A stretch of DNA of 64,000 nt, taken from Pilatotrama ljubarskyi. Its lineage: Eukaryota > Basidiomycota > Agaricomycetes > Polyporales > Polyporaceae. The stretch's first letter is position 1. Every line of letters starts with the position of its first letter. Shown piece after piece: positions 35,646 through 47,681 of the stretch. Both the position numbers and the translations under genes were made by a program. Location: NCBI GenBank assembly GCA_022385805.1, contig MU277694.1:62001-126000 (forward strand), read 5' to 3'. The notes beneath the pieces are model-generated. The model had not been told where the DNA came from and ran no database searches. It saw only the letters and a program-made list of their open reading frames with translations.

Positions 35646-37951
35646 CCTCGGGAGAGGTGTTGCGTCGCTGGGTGAGCACGACAGAAGGCGGGCGTCATGG
35701 GTTCCCGGAGGGTGCTCGATGTATCAATGCTCAGCTTGTACGAACAAGTCCGGGATTCTATCCTAGGCCTGTTCTCGTCTATTATCGCTCTCACTCAATC
35801 CAACGAACTGGGGTACACGGAAGCTGGACGTTCCGTCAGTACACCATCTCGGACCTCCCGGCCGCGACAGCAACCCAGCGCCTTCTCAGCGAATATCGGA
35901 TTCTGGAGCGGTTCGCTGTCTGTTCCCGCCCCACGGCTTCTCAGTCCCGGAAACACCGAGCTCCATCCTGCGATGATCGCGACACTTCCGTACCGGTCGT
36001 CAGTGACTCACTGGTCGGTCGTCGGCAGTCGCGACCCAAGGCGCCTATACCGCTCCCTGAGGCCGCTAAGACGTCTCAAACTCGGAGCAATAACAGCCAG
36101 CGATGGCCGACGGGTCCACTACATGAAGCACCAACTCACCAACAGCGCTCTCTCAGTAGAGACGTGAGGCACGGCCCGCCCGCGCGAGGGTGCTTCTTCG
36201 AAGTTCCAAAATTCGCGGTTGCGTGATGCGGGCGGCCATGGCCATCATCGCACAAGTTCTGCATCCGCGTCCCGAAAATAAGTACCGCCAGGTTCTCTCC
36301 AAGTACCGTGTCAGTTACTGGGTCGTGTACTCCGGGATTGAGCTGCTGGACGGCGATTGTTCACTGCGAGTGACGGCTGCTCGTACCGTTATGTTCTCTG
36401 ATTCGGGTCAGGCACGGGGATCCGTCACTGCTAGCGGTCTAAGCTGAGCGCTGAAGCTGAAGCCAGCTCTCTGGCAGATGGATGGACTATGGTGGCCGGC
36501 AGGATCAGCTAGCTAAGAACTCTCCCGAGGACCGTAAAGTCCGCGCTGTTCGGGGAGCGCACGTGCCGAACAGATTTCGCCGAAAGTTCAATTTGGCTAT
36601 CCCTATGATGGGTTTCGACTTGCGCATTTCCTGCGGTCTGGCAGCGTCGTATACAGTCTAAGTAGAGTTTGCACGGCTGACGGTGATGTGCTGTTTCATG
36701 GGCGCAAGCAGCGCACCGCAGCCTGCAGGACGACGGGACAGGACAGGACAGGCCAGTCGAATGAGATCAGGAGGGAAAAGAAGACAAAGCCGTGTCCCCG
36801 AATGGCAGGCCGGCAGGAGGGCGGAGCTCGAGAACGCGCCCGGGGGGCGATTGGCCGGCGCGTCCGACGAACTTCGAAGCGCACACATCACGGCAGACTG
36901 AGCGAACGTTATGCCAGCTGAGACTCTCACTCAGGACCGTCAGGCCTCACGATTCCGCGGGTCGGAAGCGCTGTCGGTGGTGGGCACGGGACGCGGGCGC
37001 AAATGGGGCAGATATTCGCAGGTACTTCGTCGATGATGATGATGATGATGATAGTCGAGATGGCGTGTCCGGGCTTCGCAGCGGGGCGCTTCTAGCGTCG
37101 ACGCGGGATGGGACGCGCGTGCCGGGGGAAAGCCTAAGTCGCGCGGGAGTGCGCAAAGGTGCTTGCCGGGTACCGAGGCACGGCCAGCTGGCAGCTGGAG
37201 AGGAACCAGGAGAGGCGAAGGGGGACAGCCAGGGACAGGGTCGGTCAAGGTTCGGTCGGAATCACAGGGCGGGGGCTGTCAGAACTCAGGGCGTCGGGAC
37301 GTCTGCTTCAAAGCATCAGGGCCAGGCCAGGCCGCGGGCTGGTCGGCGAGGGCATCTACGAGAGCGGTGGAGACGCTTAGTAGACCTACAGAGGGTGGAC
37401 GCAGAGGGTTGGGGATGGGTAAAAGTTCGGGACGGGGGTTTTGGTTGGAGGCCAAGGCCGGGGTGCGCTTGGCTTCTGGGGGAGCGGCCGTGCTGGGAGG
37501 ACAGGAAGCGTAGGAAGAGAGGGCGCGCTCGCACGGAGGCCGGGGGTGTATGTCGGCGTAGGGTCGTGTGCGACGGTGGACGGGGGTTCATTGATGTCAT
37601 TAGGATAAAGGTGCAAGCAGACTGCGAGGTCGCTGGGGGGCAGCCGATCGGGCGATCGCAGAAATGTGGGGCAGCTGTCCATATCGGGCAGAGGGCCGTT
37701 GCCGAGAAGGATAGGCTGCGAGGACTCGCTCGTCCAGCGCCCGCAAGCCACGATCAATTCCCTCTTTCCGCACAGAACCATGGCCGTTCGAACAGAACAA
37801 CAAGAAGCCCGACTTTCCGCTGCCGCGCCCACCCAGCCGTTCCTTTTCTCCCTTCCCCTTCTCTCTTCTTCCGTTCAACTCCCCCTCCCCGCCTCCTCCC
37901 CTGCGTCCACACACAGCCTACCACCCGCGCACCCGCGCAGCTGCAGGCGCC
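35646..37951. other. 2.3-kb intergenic region upstream of the DUF6534 gene
   Basis: No supported gene. The part from about 36.8 to 37.7 kb is purine-rich on the plus strand and is stop-free in one frame for 396 codons, but its translation is low-complexity Arg/Gly. A (GAT)n microsatellite sits inside it. Just before the DUF6534 start there is a CT-rich tract (37.84-37.9 kb) typical of a core promoter. Confidence 0.4.
37032..37052 (+). repeat. (GAT)n microsatellite
   Basis: Seven tandem copies of GAT, in a region with no supported gene. Confidence 0.85.
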
Positions 37952-40467
37952 ATGGCCTCCATCCCCATCTCCAGCCTCATAGACCTCAACAGCACCTTCG
38001 GTGCCCTCTTCATAGGCTTCGGAGCGTCCAGCCTGTCAGCATCCTCTCCCTCTTCGCGTTCGTGTAACCCACAATTCACACGCGTTCGCCGTCTTTAGGG
38101 CCTTTGGCGTCCTCAGCATGCAGGCCTGGAACTACTTCAGACGGTACCCTTCTGACGTTTGGTGGTACAAGTGTCTGGTACGCGCAGACCAACCAATAGT
38201 TCCCCGCCCTTTGCCTGACTAGCCATCATCCCCTCCCGCCAGGTTGGCATGATTTGGTACGCGTGTCCGCTGGTTATCACACCCGCGCGCAGCGTCACTG
38301 AAACCCGTCCAGGATATTGGAGCTTGTTGACCAAGCGCTCATTGGACACGCCGTTTATTTCTACATCGTCACGTACGTCCCCCTCCGCGCTTCCAGCCGA
38401 GCGACAATAATCCGCTAAATTCCACGATCTCGCCAGTAAATGGGGACAGGTTTCCGCTCTTCTCCAGGGCCCCATATGGTACGTTTCATAACAAGCGTCT
38501 TCCGCCATGACACGCCAACTGAATCGCTGTGTCTCCGATGATTGCAGGACATTAGTCGTAAGTCCCGCCAGAGCTCGCCCGGCATCGTATGATTCACAAC
38601 TACCCGACGTCTATAGGTTCAAGTCGCCCTCGGCGTACGTCGGGAATTTCATTCTCACCCGCGGCGTTTGCTGAACTCATCGGCTTCTCTTTCTCAGGCG
38701 ACCGTGGGCGCGCTAGTGAAAATGTACGCCGTCATGAACCAATTTGGCCGATAACGAACGCTGACGTGTGCTTGCAGATGCTTCGGGATGCGCGTATGGA
38801 GGTGTAAGTGCCAGTGCGCTGCTACTCTCCTCTCGGTCCTCACGGCCAGATTATCCGGACAGTCAGCCGGCACAACATCCTCATAACCATGCTCATCGTA
38901 AGTGGGAATCTGCCCGCCCGTCCTACCGCCGCTCGCTCAAAAAATTTCCAACCGTGCAGATGCTCGGGACACTCGCCCAACTAGGTGGGTGCTTCTCGGT
39001 TCATAGACCTAGCGCGGCACCAGACATGGCTGACCTCTTACCTAAAATCCGCAGCCGCCGCTTTCGGTATGTCCGATTCCTCCAACTGAGTCGCTTAAGC
39101 GAAGTAGATCGGTCACTCACCGCCACGTCCGTCCCTTTGCGCCGTGCAGTGTTCACCGTCAGAGCGTGAGTCCGAGCTGCCCCTGCGCTCAGCATCTCAC
39201 ACAGCCACAGCCCCACTCACACTCCAACCTTGATAGGATCGCAATTCCCTCGATTGCTCGCGTCGGCGAGCTCAAGGTACGCACCATCTCGACATTACGT
39301 CACGCAGCCTCAGAGGCGGTGGACGAGCGATCTGACGAGAACGACATTGACGACGGAACTTGGCAGCTCGTGGGCAGCATCGCGCTCGGGCTGGGCATGG
39401 CGACGGACGTCGTGACCGCCGCCGCGCTGTGCTATTTCTTGCGTGGGCTCAAGACGGGGTACCGCAGGTGCGCCCTCTCGTTTTGGCTTGTTTGACGTGA
39501 TTGACGGGGTTGAGCTGACGTGTGGTGTGCTGCGGGATCGACTTGGGCTTGTACTGTAGAGATGATTCGATCGTGAACACGCTCACGCTGTACGCGATCA
39601 ACACTGGCGTCATCACGAGGTACGTTCGCTAGATCAGTGGTATATACGGAGCTCAAGAGATGGGGAGGCTGACTGCCTTATTGGATGCAGTGCGATCAGC
39701 TTGAGCACGCTCATCTTGGTGAGTGACATGTCATGACATGTTCGTGGAGTCGGGATATTTTGGGTGTTGACCGGCGATCGCGGAACGCAGTACGACCTGA
39801 TGCCGACGAACTTCATCTTCATGGCGTTCTACTTCGTGCTCAGCAAAGGTACGTCCGCTTGTCCCCATCTCTACCCGGTCTCCCCTTCCCCGGTCCCTCC
39901 TGACCGCCCCCCTCTCACGCAGTGTACGCCAACTCGTTCTTCGCCGCGCTCAACACGCGCCGCTCGATCCGCGGGCGCGGCACGGAGGGCGACCACACGA
40001 CTGTGCCCACGTTCCTGATGGTCGGGCAGACGACGAAGCAGGAGGTACACGTCGACCCCGTCTACTCCATCGTACGTTCCCGCACGCAGGTCGACCTCGC
40101 CGCGTCTTCCTCCTCTCCCTCGGCGTCGTACGCCAAGGCGCCGGGCAACAACGCGTCTGACGATTTTCTTGACATGTCGGACCGATCGCGCGCCCCACTG
40201 CAGCAGTCCTCGGCGGGCGCGAATCGGTCGCAGGTTCCGGACGTGGAGTATTCGCCGAGGATGGAGGTGCCTAGGGAACCGGTGAGTGCTGCTCTCCGTC
40301 TGTCCGTCGCTGGCGCGGGGGTCAGATGGCTCGGAGTCGAGCGTTGGTGGCTGACTTGTCGTCTTGTGTCCCTCGTCTTCTTGTGCGTCGCGTCTTGTGA
40401 TGGGATGCGCCACATACTACAGCCGATCGCGATGCCGCCTCCGATGCATTACGCGCAGGCTTGGTGA
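37952..40467 (+). CDS. DUF6534-family seven-span membrane protein with 20 exons
   Basis: Basidiomycete-specific membrane protein of unknown function, 378 residues. Exons: 37952-38034, 38099-38177, 38243-38256, 38313-38372, 38437-38478, 38548-38557, 38617-38634, 38698-38723, 38778-38803, 38863-38897, 38960-38984, 39055-39066, 39150-39165, 39237-39276, 39367-39467, 39560-39619, 39691-39718, 39791-39848, 39923-40281, 40423-40467. The joined protein has the family pattern: LNSTFGALFIGFG, LSMQAWNYFRRYPSD, ILELVDQALIGHAVYFYIV, MATDVVTAAALCYFLRG, then the DUF6534 core INTGVITSAISLSTLIL, DLMPTNFIFMAFYFVLSK and YANSFFAALNTRRSIRG. The C-terminal tail is Ser-rich and cytosolic by analogy. Nine exons are 28 nt or shorter, the smallest 10 nt. 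The last exon is the least certain; reading on past 40282 is an alternative end. Confidence 0.88.
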
Positions 40468-40622
40468 ATAATCTCGAAGACGCATCAGTTCTCGGCGACG
40501 GCGACGGCGGAACTTGCGCGCCACCCGCGGTGGCCGTTCGATCCCCTCCCCCTCGCAACTTCGATCTCCGCATTCCCTGCCTGGCCTCCCCAGTAACCTC
40601 GTCCACGCCCCGCCGCGCGCAG

Positions 40623-40638
40623 CCCCCCCCCCCCCCCC
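40623..40638 (+). repeat. Poly-C homopolymer
   Basis: Sixteen consecutive cytosines 156 bp downstream of the DUF6534 stop codon. It may be an unstable or error-prone spot. Confidence 0.8.
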
Positions 40639-42292
40639 TTCCACACGCATAGAAGCGCGAAGCACCCTCACAGTTGCCGAAGCGGACTCTTCCAGCTCAT
40701 CGTCCAGTGTATCAACGTAGCCCCTCCCGCCGTGTCCATAGTATCAATATGTCCTCCTACTTCGGACCCGAACCCGCCCACGACGGACTTGGCCCCATAC
40801 ACACTACCTTCCTTGGTATCAAAACGGCCGTTCCCGCCGCGTCCCCCGTTCCCCGTTCCCCATCGTGCACGTGCTCTCGGCGCAGAGGGATCTAGAAGCC
40901 CGTGTCCTGTCCTGACCGGCGCGCCGCCGCGAGGGCGGCCTATCTGTCACTCGTCCTGTAATGTCCTCCCAGTGCTCTCTGTCCTTTCTCGTCGTTTCGT
41001 CGCCTTGTCTCGTTGTCGTTCTTTGTTTCGCAGATCCGCAGCCTTGCGCTACTTACTGAGCCCTCTTCTTCTTCGGAAGTTGTAATACTAGACCTACTAT
41101 CCGAGTCCGCCAGCGTATTACGTACTGGGGTGCCTTCACTGCGCGTGCGCGCCCTTCGAGCTTTCCTTGTTTCTTCGAGTCCTGTTGAAGTTGAAGTTGA
41201 TTCGTGTATCCCTACTTATGAGGACTTTCTTTCGCGCGCGGACGGAGGCGTGCTATATTTCTTGTTGTGCACGGTGCTTTGCTGCTACCTACTTATAACT
41301 ACTTGCCTCCTCCGACGAGTGTATGTACATCTGCTGCCCGTTGAGCTCGCTCTGTTACTTCGAGTCCTGTTCTGACGTGTAGCGTTCGCCGCCTTCAAAG
41401 TTTTGATCGTCGCAAGCCTGGGGTTTGCGAGTCTGTCCTCCCGTATGTTTTTCCTATCCTCTTCCTCCGATCTTCTCTTCTCGAAACGGCGTCGGGTGGG
41501 ACTCGATTCGCTTAGAGGTTGCCCTGCGGGAGGCGGGGTTTTGTCGTTTGTTTTGCGTGCGGCCACGTCTTTGTATCTATGTACTTCTCAAAGTCCCAGA
41601 AGGAGAGCGAATGTGGGGGTCCAGAGCCCCGATCGAATGAATATGCGCATATGCCTGATGAGTTACTACTAATAGAGTAATAACAAGCCTGAAAGACTCG
41701 TCTCAGGTCTGGGTAAGTACGTGTTGGCGCCCGTGATTCCCGGATCCAGGCGACTTGAGCCACAACCACTGGCATGATCACCGCGACATCGACGACTACT
41801 ACCATGTTACGACTCCGGATCCATGGACGCCCCGACTTGCGATCTATGCGACTTGGAGCACCATGTGCGATTGCCGCCTGCGGGTGTATGCCATTGAGAT
41901 GTCCCGAAACCGACGCTGACACCCTAATCTCGTGTCCACCGTAAGTACGCAAGCCAGGGAGTACATCCACCGCCCCCGCTGAGCTCAACTCTGCACGCTT
42001 ATTATTAAAATCTATAAGCCGCACACTTGGTGGTTGGCGAGCGCGGCTTGGGATCGTGAGGCGAGCACGAGGCTGCCGCCGCATTCAGGCCTGATGTGGT
42101 AGGTGTTGTTAGTACAGGACTGCTATGACGACACCACAGTACCAGGACGTCCTACAATGCGGGTGGCCAATGCCACAACACTTGCTCGCCCAGAGAGAGG
42201 TCGTTGTGGTGGGCCTTGTTGCGGAGCTGGTGCTCGTTATACATCTTCTAGTCTCCTCCGATGCTCGCGGACTAGCGATCACCTTCAAACCA

Positions 42293-42312
42293 TATATACA
42301 TATATATATACT
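42293..42312 (+). promoter_or_regulatory. TATA-like alternating AT tract upstream of the F-box-like gene
   Basis: A run of ATATATACATATATATAT lies 48-67 bp before the preferred start codon at 42360, a suitable position for a fungal TATA element. Confidence 0.5.
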
Positions 42313-42359
42313 GCAGCTGCTCGTGGTACGCTTGCAAGTCTCTTCCTTCACGTACTACG

Positions 42360-44178
42360 ATGGCGTCTGCTTACTGGAGAGCAGTTGCACGGCAAGTTTC
42401 TCCCACTGGCGATCTCCCCCTCGTGCTCACAACCACCTTAGCCATAGACCACAGCGCGACGATTCCGTAGGCCCAGCCTTCTCAAGAGAGAGGCACTCGC
42501 TCTCCTTCTTCTCGGCGGATACTCTGCTTCACCTCGGCGCTTTCCTCGACATCGACGACCTGGCGTGTCTAGCGCGCACATGCCGCAAGCTCCACAACAC
42601 GCTGGCGCGAGAACTGCTCAAGCAGCCCGTCGATCTGTGGCCGCAGGACCTCGAGTCCTACCTCGCTTTCCTGACCCGGCTCAGCCAAAACCCGTCGACG
42701 TCTTTCCCGGCCGCTTGGAACCTGTCCATCGACTTCCAATATCTGGAACGCCACCACTGCACGACTTCCCAGGGACGCTGCGTGTACGAATGTCGGTTTC
42801 GCATTTGCACCTTCGAGGAGACGTGGGAGCTGCTCGGGGAGATCCTGCAGCACGCGCACGGGCTCTCTGGGCTCGCCCTTAAGGGGTGCGTCGATCGCGC
42901 CCTGTCCGGAGAGGAGCTTCGTGTCGTTCTGGATGTGGTACCTGCCCTTCGAAGCCTCACGCTCGGGGAGATCCGTCAGGATCACCTCAACGCTCTGCAG
43001 GGCGTTGTCCCCGATCTGCGCGCCCTCATACTCAAGTACCATGTCACTCTACGTATACCTGGGCCTGCGCACGCGCCCTCCCTGGGGAACCACTTCCAAA
43101 GGCTGGAGGAGCTTGAGATCTACTGGTTCTTCTGGAATCAGGAGGGCGTCCAGCTGCCCAACATGAAGAAGCTCAAGGTCAACAGGGTGTATCTGGGCAC
43201 GAAGATGTCTAGCTGGGCCGGCGCGCTCGTTCGCACCTTCCCCAACCTCACGCATCTCGACTTCTGGGAGATGTACTCGTTCGACTCTGGGAGGGACGTG
43301 GCGGATAGGTATGCCAACAAGAACGACACGGCCTTCGCGAAGATGCTCGCCCAGTGGCGTGACGAAGCGGAGGCGTTACAGAGGCAGTCGCGACACCTAC
43401 CGCTGCGGTATATCCGGGTCCGGGCGCTGTTCTACCTCTACTGCCTCGGGCTGTCGTCTGCGATGCCAGGAGTTCGTGTCTATGTCGGCGTCGCGGGCGT
43501 GGACGACACGATGGCGATCGCGCGAGCATTGCGTCCCCTCGCCCCCCAGTGCGTCGGTTTCTTCCTGGAGCACAAGCCGAACCAGGATATCCACCGAGTG
43601 TGTCGGGAGCTCTTCCGCAGCTGCGTGACGATGCCCTCCTTCACGCATGTGGTGATGAATGTGCCGACCATGCAGCTCTTCCCCTTGACGCTACGTAGCA
43701 TCGCTGTGAGTCGCATTCCACTTCGGAGTCTTCAGCGCCACCACTCATTGATCTCTACAAATCGCAGGGAGCACTCGCATGCGCCCTCCAGGAATCCTCG
43801 GTCTCACATGTGCTCGTGCGCATACAGGACACACCTACCAACACGGCCGAGCGTTCAATGGGCCGCCTGGAGTACGATGATCTCTACGCTGCGCTGGACA
43901 GGCTCATCGACCGTGCGTACGCATCTGCTCCTGCGTTCCTGGCTGAGTTCCTGGAGTGCATCCCCGAGGCGAGGCGACTCTTCCTTGAACTCGAGGGCTA
44001 TGGGTTGACATCTTGGGAGCGGTCGAATGGGGATCGGCGCTGGAGAGAGCTGGACGAAGCGGAAGGGCGGCAGATTTTGGCAGCGGAGAACATGTCGGGA
44101 TGGGAGATGGACGAGGTCCCATACCGAGAGCTCCCGCCTTGGGATCGCTTTGAGAAGTCGCCTGTAATCAGTGGATGA
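42360..44178 (+). CDS. F-box-like/LRR protein
   Basis: Putative SCF substrate receptor. An F-box-like N-terminus (FFSADTLLHLGAFLDIDDL, CLARTCRKLHNTLARELL) is followed by leucine-rich segments (LSGLALKGCVDRALSG, LRSLTLGEIRQDHLNAL, RLEELEIYWFFWNQ, MKKLKVNRVYL, FPNLTHLDFWEMYSF) and a C-terminal acidic Trp-rich tail ending WDRFEKSPVISG. Preferred exons are 42360-42395, 42455-43705 and 43768-44178, giving 565 residues. The frame is also open upstream to an ATG at 42125, but that start would place the TATA tract inside coding sequence. The first intron has a weak donor (GTTTCT). Unlike the relative at 25.3-27 kb, this copy shows no frameshift. Confidence 0.75.
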
Positions 44179-44625
44179 TGTACAAGGACTTCACTTGCTG
44201 ACGCGATGCCCACCTCTCATTGAGACAATTGGGACTGTTTGACTGTTTCTGTGTGGTGGATAATCTATGAGGATAGGATCCGCACCACCCATGCAATTTA
44301 GTGAGTGCCGTATCGCACGGGGGTCGACTGCGAGGCCCCTACCACGCATAGGCTGACCCCTGCTTGACACTGTTGATGACTATCCCTGTGTTGCCCATGA
44401 TCTAATATTAACATTTCTGGAGTGTGAAGACGCCATGCCTTTCGAACGGACATCTCGGATGGCCCGAGGTCGAACTGCCAGTGAGCTTCAGCCACCAAGC
44501 ACGTGATCGCGTTGCTTGGAATCGCGGTGTTGGCGCGCGAGCCGCGTGTCTTGCCTTCTGTCCACAACCACACTGCTCAGACTGATCAAAAGTTATCTAA
44601 CCAGCTGTATTGCCCAGGAAAAAGG
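44179..44625. other. Intergenic gap before HAUS6
   Basis: The HAUS6 frame extends upstream to an ATG at 44503, so the N-terminus could be longer. Otherwise nothing is recognised. Confidence 0.35.
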
Positions 44626-47290
44626 ATGGCACCGGCAGAATATAAACTGCCAAATGCGTTATTGATCATACTGCATTTACACCTCCTCGACTTTCCTCTC
44701 CAAGATGCGACAGGGTATGACGAACGCCTCTTCGATCCGGCACGCGGCATGCGCGAGCGGAACAAGGCAATGGAAGATATATCATATTTTCTGGTTGGGA
44801 AGATAGAACGCAGTAGAGAACGTGCCAAGTCCGTGAGTATCTCTCCCGACGAGTTCTCATATCTCAGCTGACGCTGTAGAGATCAGATCTTGCCGACCTA
44901 TCCGTGCTTGCAGCCGTCAGATACGACGGCGTTCAGGATCGCACTGGCGAGATACATTGAGGCGATTAGGAACAGCATCGTACATACCTCGCATGTAAGC
45001 GAGAAGTCCTCGGAGCTGAGGGGGAAGCAGCCAGCTTCTCCTGCTCCCGATGAGACCCCGGCTTGGTGGTGGAAGGACATCGTCGTCCGCAAATCCATCC
45101 TCGATGAATGCTGTGGTGAACGGTAGGATACCTTATGTATCTCATCAGAAGCCGGACGGGTCGCTGATTCAGGCACTGGCAGATTTGAACGCCTGATACT
45201 AGCATTGTCCAGTCATGCTGTCCTCAAGAACAGCAGCCGGGTGACCTCCACATTGCAGCCTCTGTCCGCACCAAAACATGCGGTTGGTGCTCTCAACGCA
45301 CTCTCACCCCCTTCATCTCCGTCATCTGACGTGCTCCTTGCGTACCGACCAGATGTCGGACACGTTGTCCAGAACATACGCTCAATTGCTTGCAACGGCC
45401 CAGAAAGAGCGACTAGAATGGGAACGATCGGCGGCTCGACTCATCCAGAGACAAGCCGATCTGGCTGTAATCCGCGTGGGTGGAGAGCCAGCTTCTGCTG
45501 GTGAAGTTGGGAGGCACCGCCTCTTCTGACTGTCGTTCTCTGTAGGCCAGGCTAGCAGATCCTCAACACGCTTCCTCCTCAAGATACGATTCCTTGGAGA
45601 CGACCAGACTGCTGTCTCTGCGCGAGTCGAGGCATCAGGACCTCCTGCGCGGATCTTGGAGAGGCGATGAAGGCCGCAGGGCCCTGCAACTCATCAGCAG
45701 TCTCGCTGGTCTTCTCGACCCTACATCGTCCTCTTTGGGCGCTGTGACTCTCCTAGGCGAGGAGACAGGGGCTCAATCGTCATCTCAGGTAGACCATCGT
45801 GTACAGGTATGTTGCTTCGGGTGCCTTGTGTCTCCTGCGCCTCAAAGACCTCTCCCGCTCATTGATGACTGATGACTCCTTCACTTCCAGGTCACCTTAG
45901 CCTCAGAAACGCCTCCACCGCTACCCATCGCGGCAGCACGTCACCCATCACACCTTCACGCACTCCGCGCACCGCTGTTCCCCGAGGAGAGCACCAGACT
46001 GTCGTCCACAGGCGAGCAGCAAGGCGCCTATGAAGTACCACACGCAATCTCGGAGCGGCTGCGAGCAATCGGCCAGGTGCATCAATCCCTCCGGGAGGCG
46101 TTAGCAGCTGCGCAAGGCATCCATACGCGGCTACAGCAACGCTTGAAGCGAACAGCTGAGCGCGAGGCGGCAGGAGCACCTTTGGAGGGTTCGAAGAGGG
46201 ACCGCGTAGAGCTCGACACAACGCTCTGGGCGCCGAGGGCGGGTGAAGGTGTCAAATTCAAGGTGCATTTCTTCCCTCCCTAATGCTGATCTATTGACAA
46301 CCTGCCCTATCGTGCTTCAGTCGCCCGAGGACGCCACATTTCTCCTTGAGAAATATGGGCTTGAGACGGCATTGGGCGAAAGCGCCATCGAGGATCGCAT
46401 CGCCCAAATTCGCACTGCTGTACTCCCACCATTTGTGGCCGAGCCGATTCTCGAACCGGAGCCCGAACCGGAGCCCTGTCGTCCTACGTCCCGGCTGCCA
46501 CAATGGTCGAAGGCTGCGCCAGCTCAACAGCAACAGTCGCAGAAGCGTCCCGTTGCAGCGTCGCTCAAGCATAGCAGCGCGCAGGGTCCCTCCAAGCTGG
46601 TACAACCTGCACGCAAAGTGGTCGCAGCACCGCCGACTGCAGCCGCGCAAGGGAAGGAGAAAGCGAGGGTTGTTTCACGGAGAATGTCCCGACGAGCTTC
46701 CGCTGCACGCACGAGGCGGTCGACGATGTTCGGCCACCGCGAGGATGCGGATATCCTACGAGTGAGCATCTCCGACTCCATCCCGTATCCAAATCGCTTA
46801 CAGTCCATCACAGATCGTAGCATCGGTCCAAGATCGCTCAGACTCCGAAGACGACAGCGACGAGGAACGCACGGCGGAGATAGGCAAAGGACGGACGGAG
46901 CCTCGCGCAACGCAGCCGCATACCCCGGCACGTCGGAAACAGCAGCCTCAGCTGCTGGGCACGCGCGGGACGCTCCTATCGACCGTGAAGAAGACTGCCC
47001 CGCGCCAGTCGTACGATATCGACGTGCACGAACGCGCTCCGCACGTCCCGCGCCTGCCAAGTCTCCGGCTGAGCGGTGCTCCGGAGCTGGACGAAGATGA
47101 AGAGAGCGCAGAGGTTCAGGATGATAGAGGAGCAGAAGACGTCGAAGGGGAGGAAATGGAGGAGGCTGTATATGAGGGCAACAGTATGACGCTGGCAGAT
47201 ATCCTGTTGCATGCGGGGCATCAGGGGAATGCGTCGATGCAGCTGCTGGGTGAAGAGGAGCTGGAAGACGAGGGGTCTGATTGGGAGTGA
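44626..47290 (+). CDS. HAUS6: Augmin (HAUS) complex subunit 6 homologue
   Basis: Augmin recruits gamma-tubulin to existing microtubules so that new ones branch from them. Eight exons: 44626-44832, 44887-45122, 45183-45282, 45353-45475, 45546-45788, 45891-46262, 46321-46761, 46814-47290; 732 residues. The N-terminal HAUS6 domain is recognisable: LPNALLIILHLHLLDFPL, LFDPARGMRERNKAMEDISY, a WWWKDIVVRKSILDECCGE segment and RFERLILALSSHAV. A predicted coiled coil follows (TLSRTYAQLLATAQKERLEW, RLIQRQADL), and further helices lie around SERLRAIGQVHQSLREAL and LQQRLKRTAEREA. The C-terminal third is disordered and acidic, with a Glu-Pro run (LEPEPEPEP). An in-frame ATG at 44503 could extend the start. 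Confidence 0.8.
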
Positions 47291-47681
47291 GCGTGAACCT
47301 GTATTCTATATCGCCATGTGCGGCTACAACTCCGGCCGTCGATTAGGCTCATCCCCAGCCGCTCGTTGTCGTCTATCTGTCCTTCACAGCGCGACTCAAG
47401 AGAGCCTCGAATTATGAAGAGGTGGATGTTTTCTGCGTGCTGTTGCATTGAGGGTCAAAGATCACACCAGTCAACTTCGAACGCACGACATGTTATGCAT
47501 AAAGGAGGCATGGCATAGCTCATGTATTTTGTGCGGTGCGTGGCCGGGCTGGCCGGTCCTCGTGGAGCAGTATACAGGGGGCAAGACATATACGGAGGGG
47601 ACGATGTGATGCGAGACGAAGAGGAACCACCAGCTCGTACGGGACGGTCGATCATGCGAACAGTGCGCGCGCAGACTTCGC
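47291..47681. other. Convergent 3' gap, HAUS6 / eL37
   Basis: Holds the two facing 3' UTRs. No other feature is recognised. Confidence 0.4.

Larger units (their letters stand above)
40468..42359. other. Intergenic region between DUF6534 gene and F-box-like gene
   Basis: No supported gene. Frames at 41013-41375 (+) and 41512-42084 (-) have no family signal. It contains the homopolymer tract listed separately and probably a long 3' UTR. Confidence 0.4.

Noticed and set aside
42125..42359. Upstream extension of the F-box-like gene to ATG 42125
   Set aside because: It would put the TATA tract and low-complexity sequence inside the protein; a 59-nt intron after a start at 42360 gives a better model, though the donor is weak.
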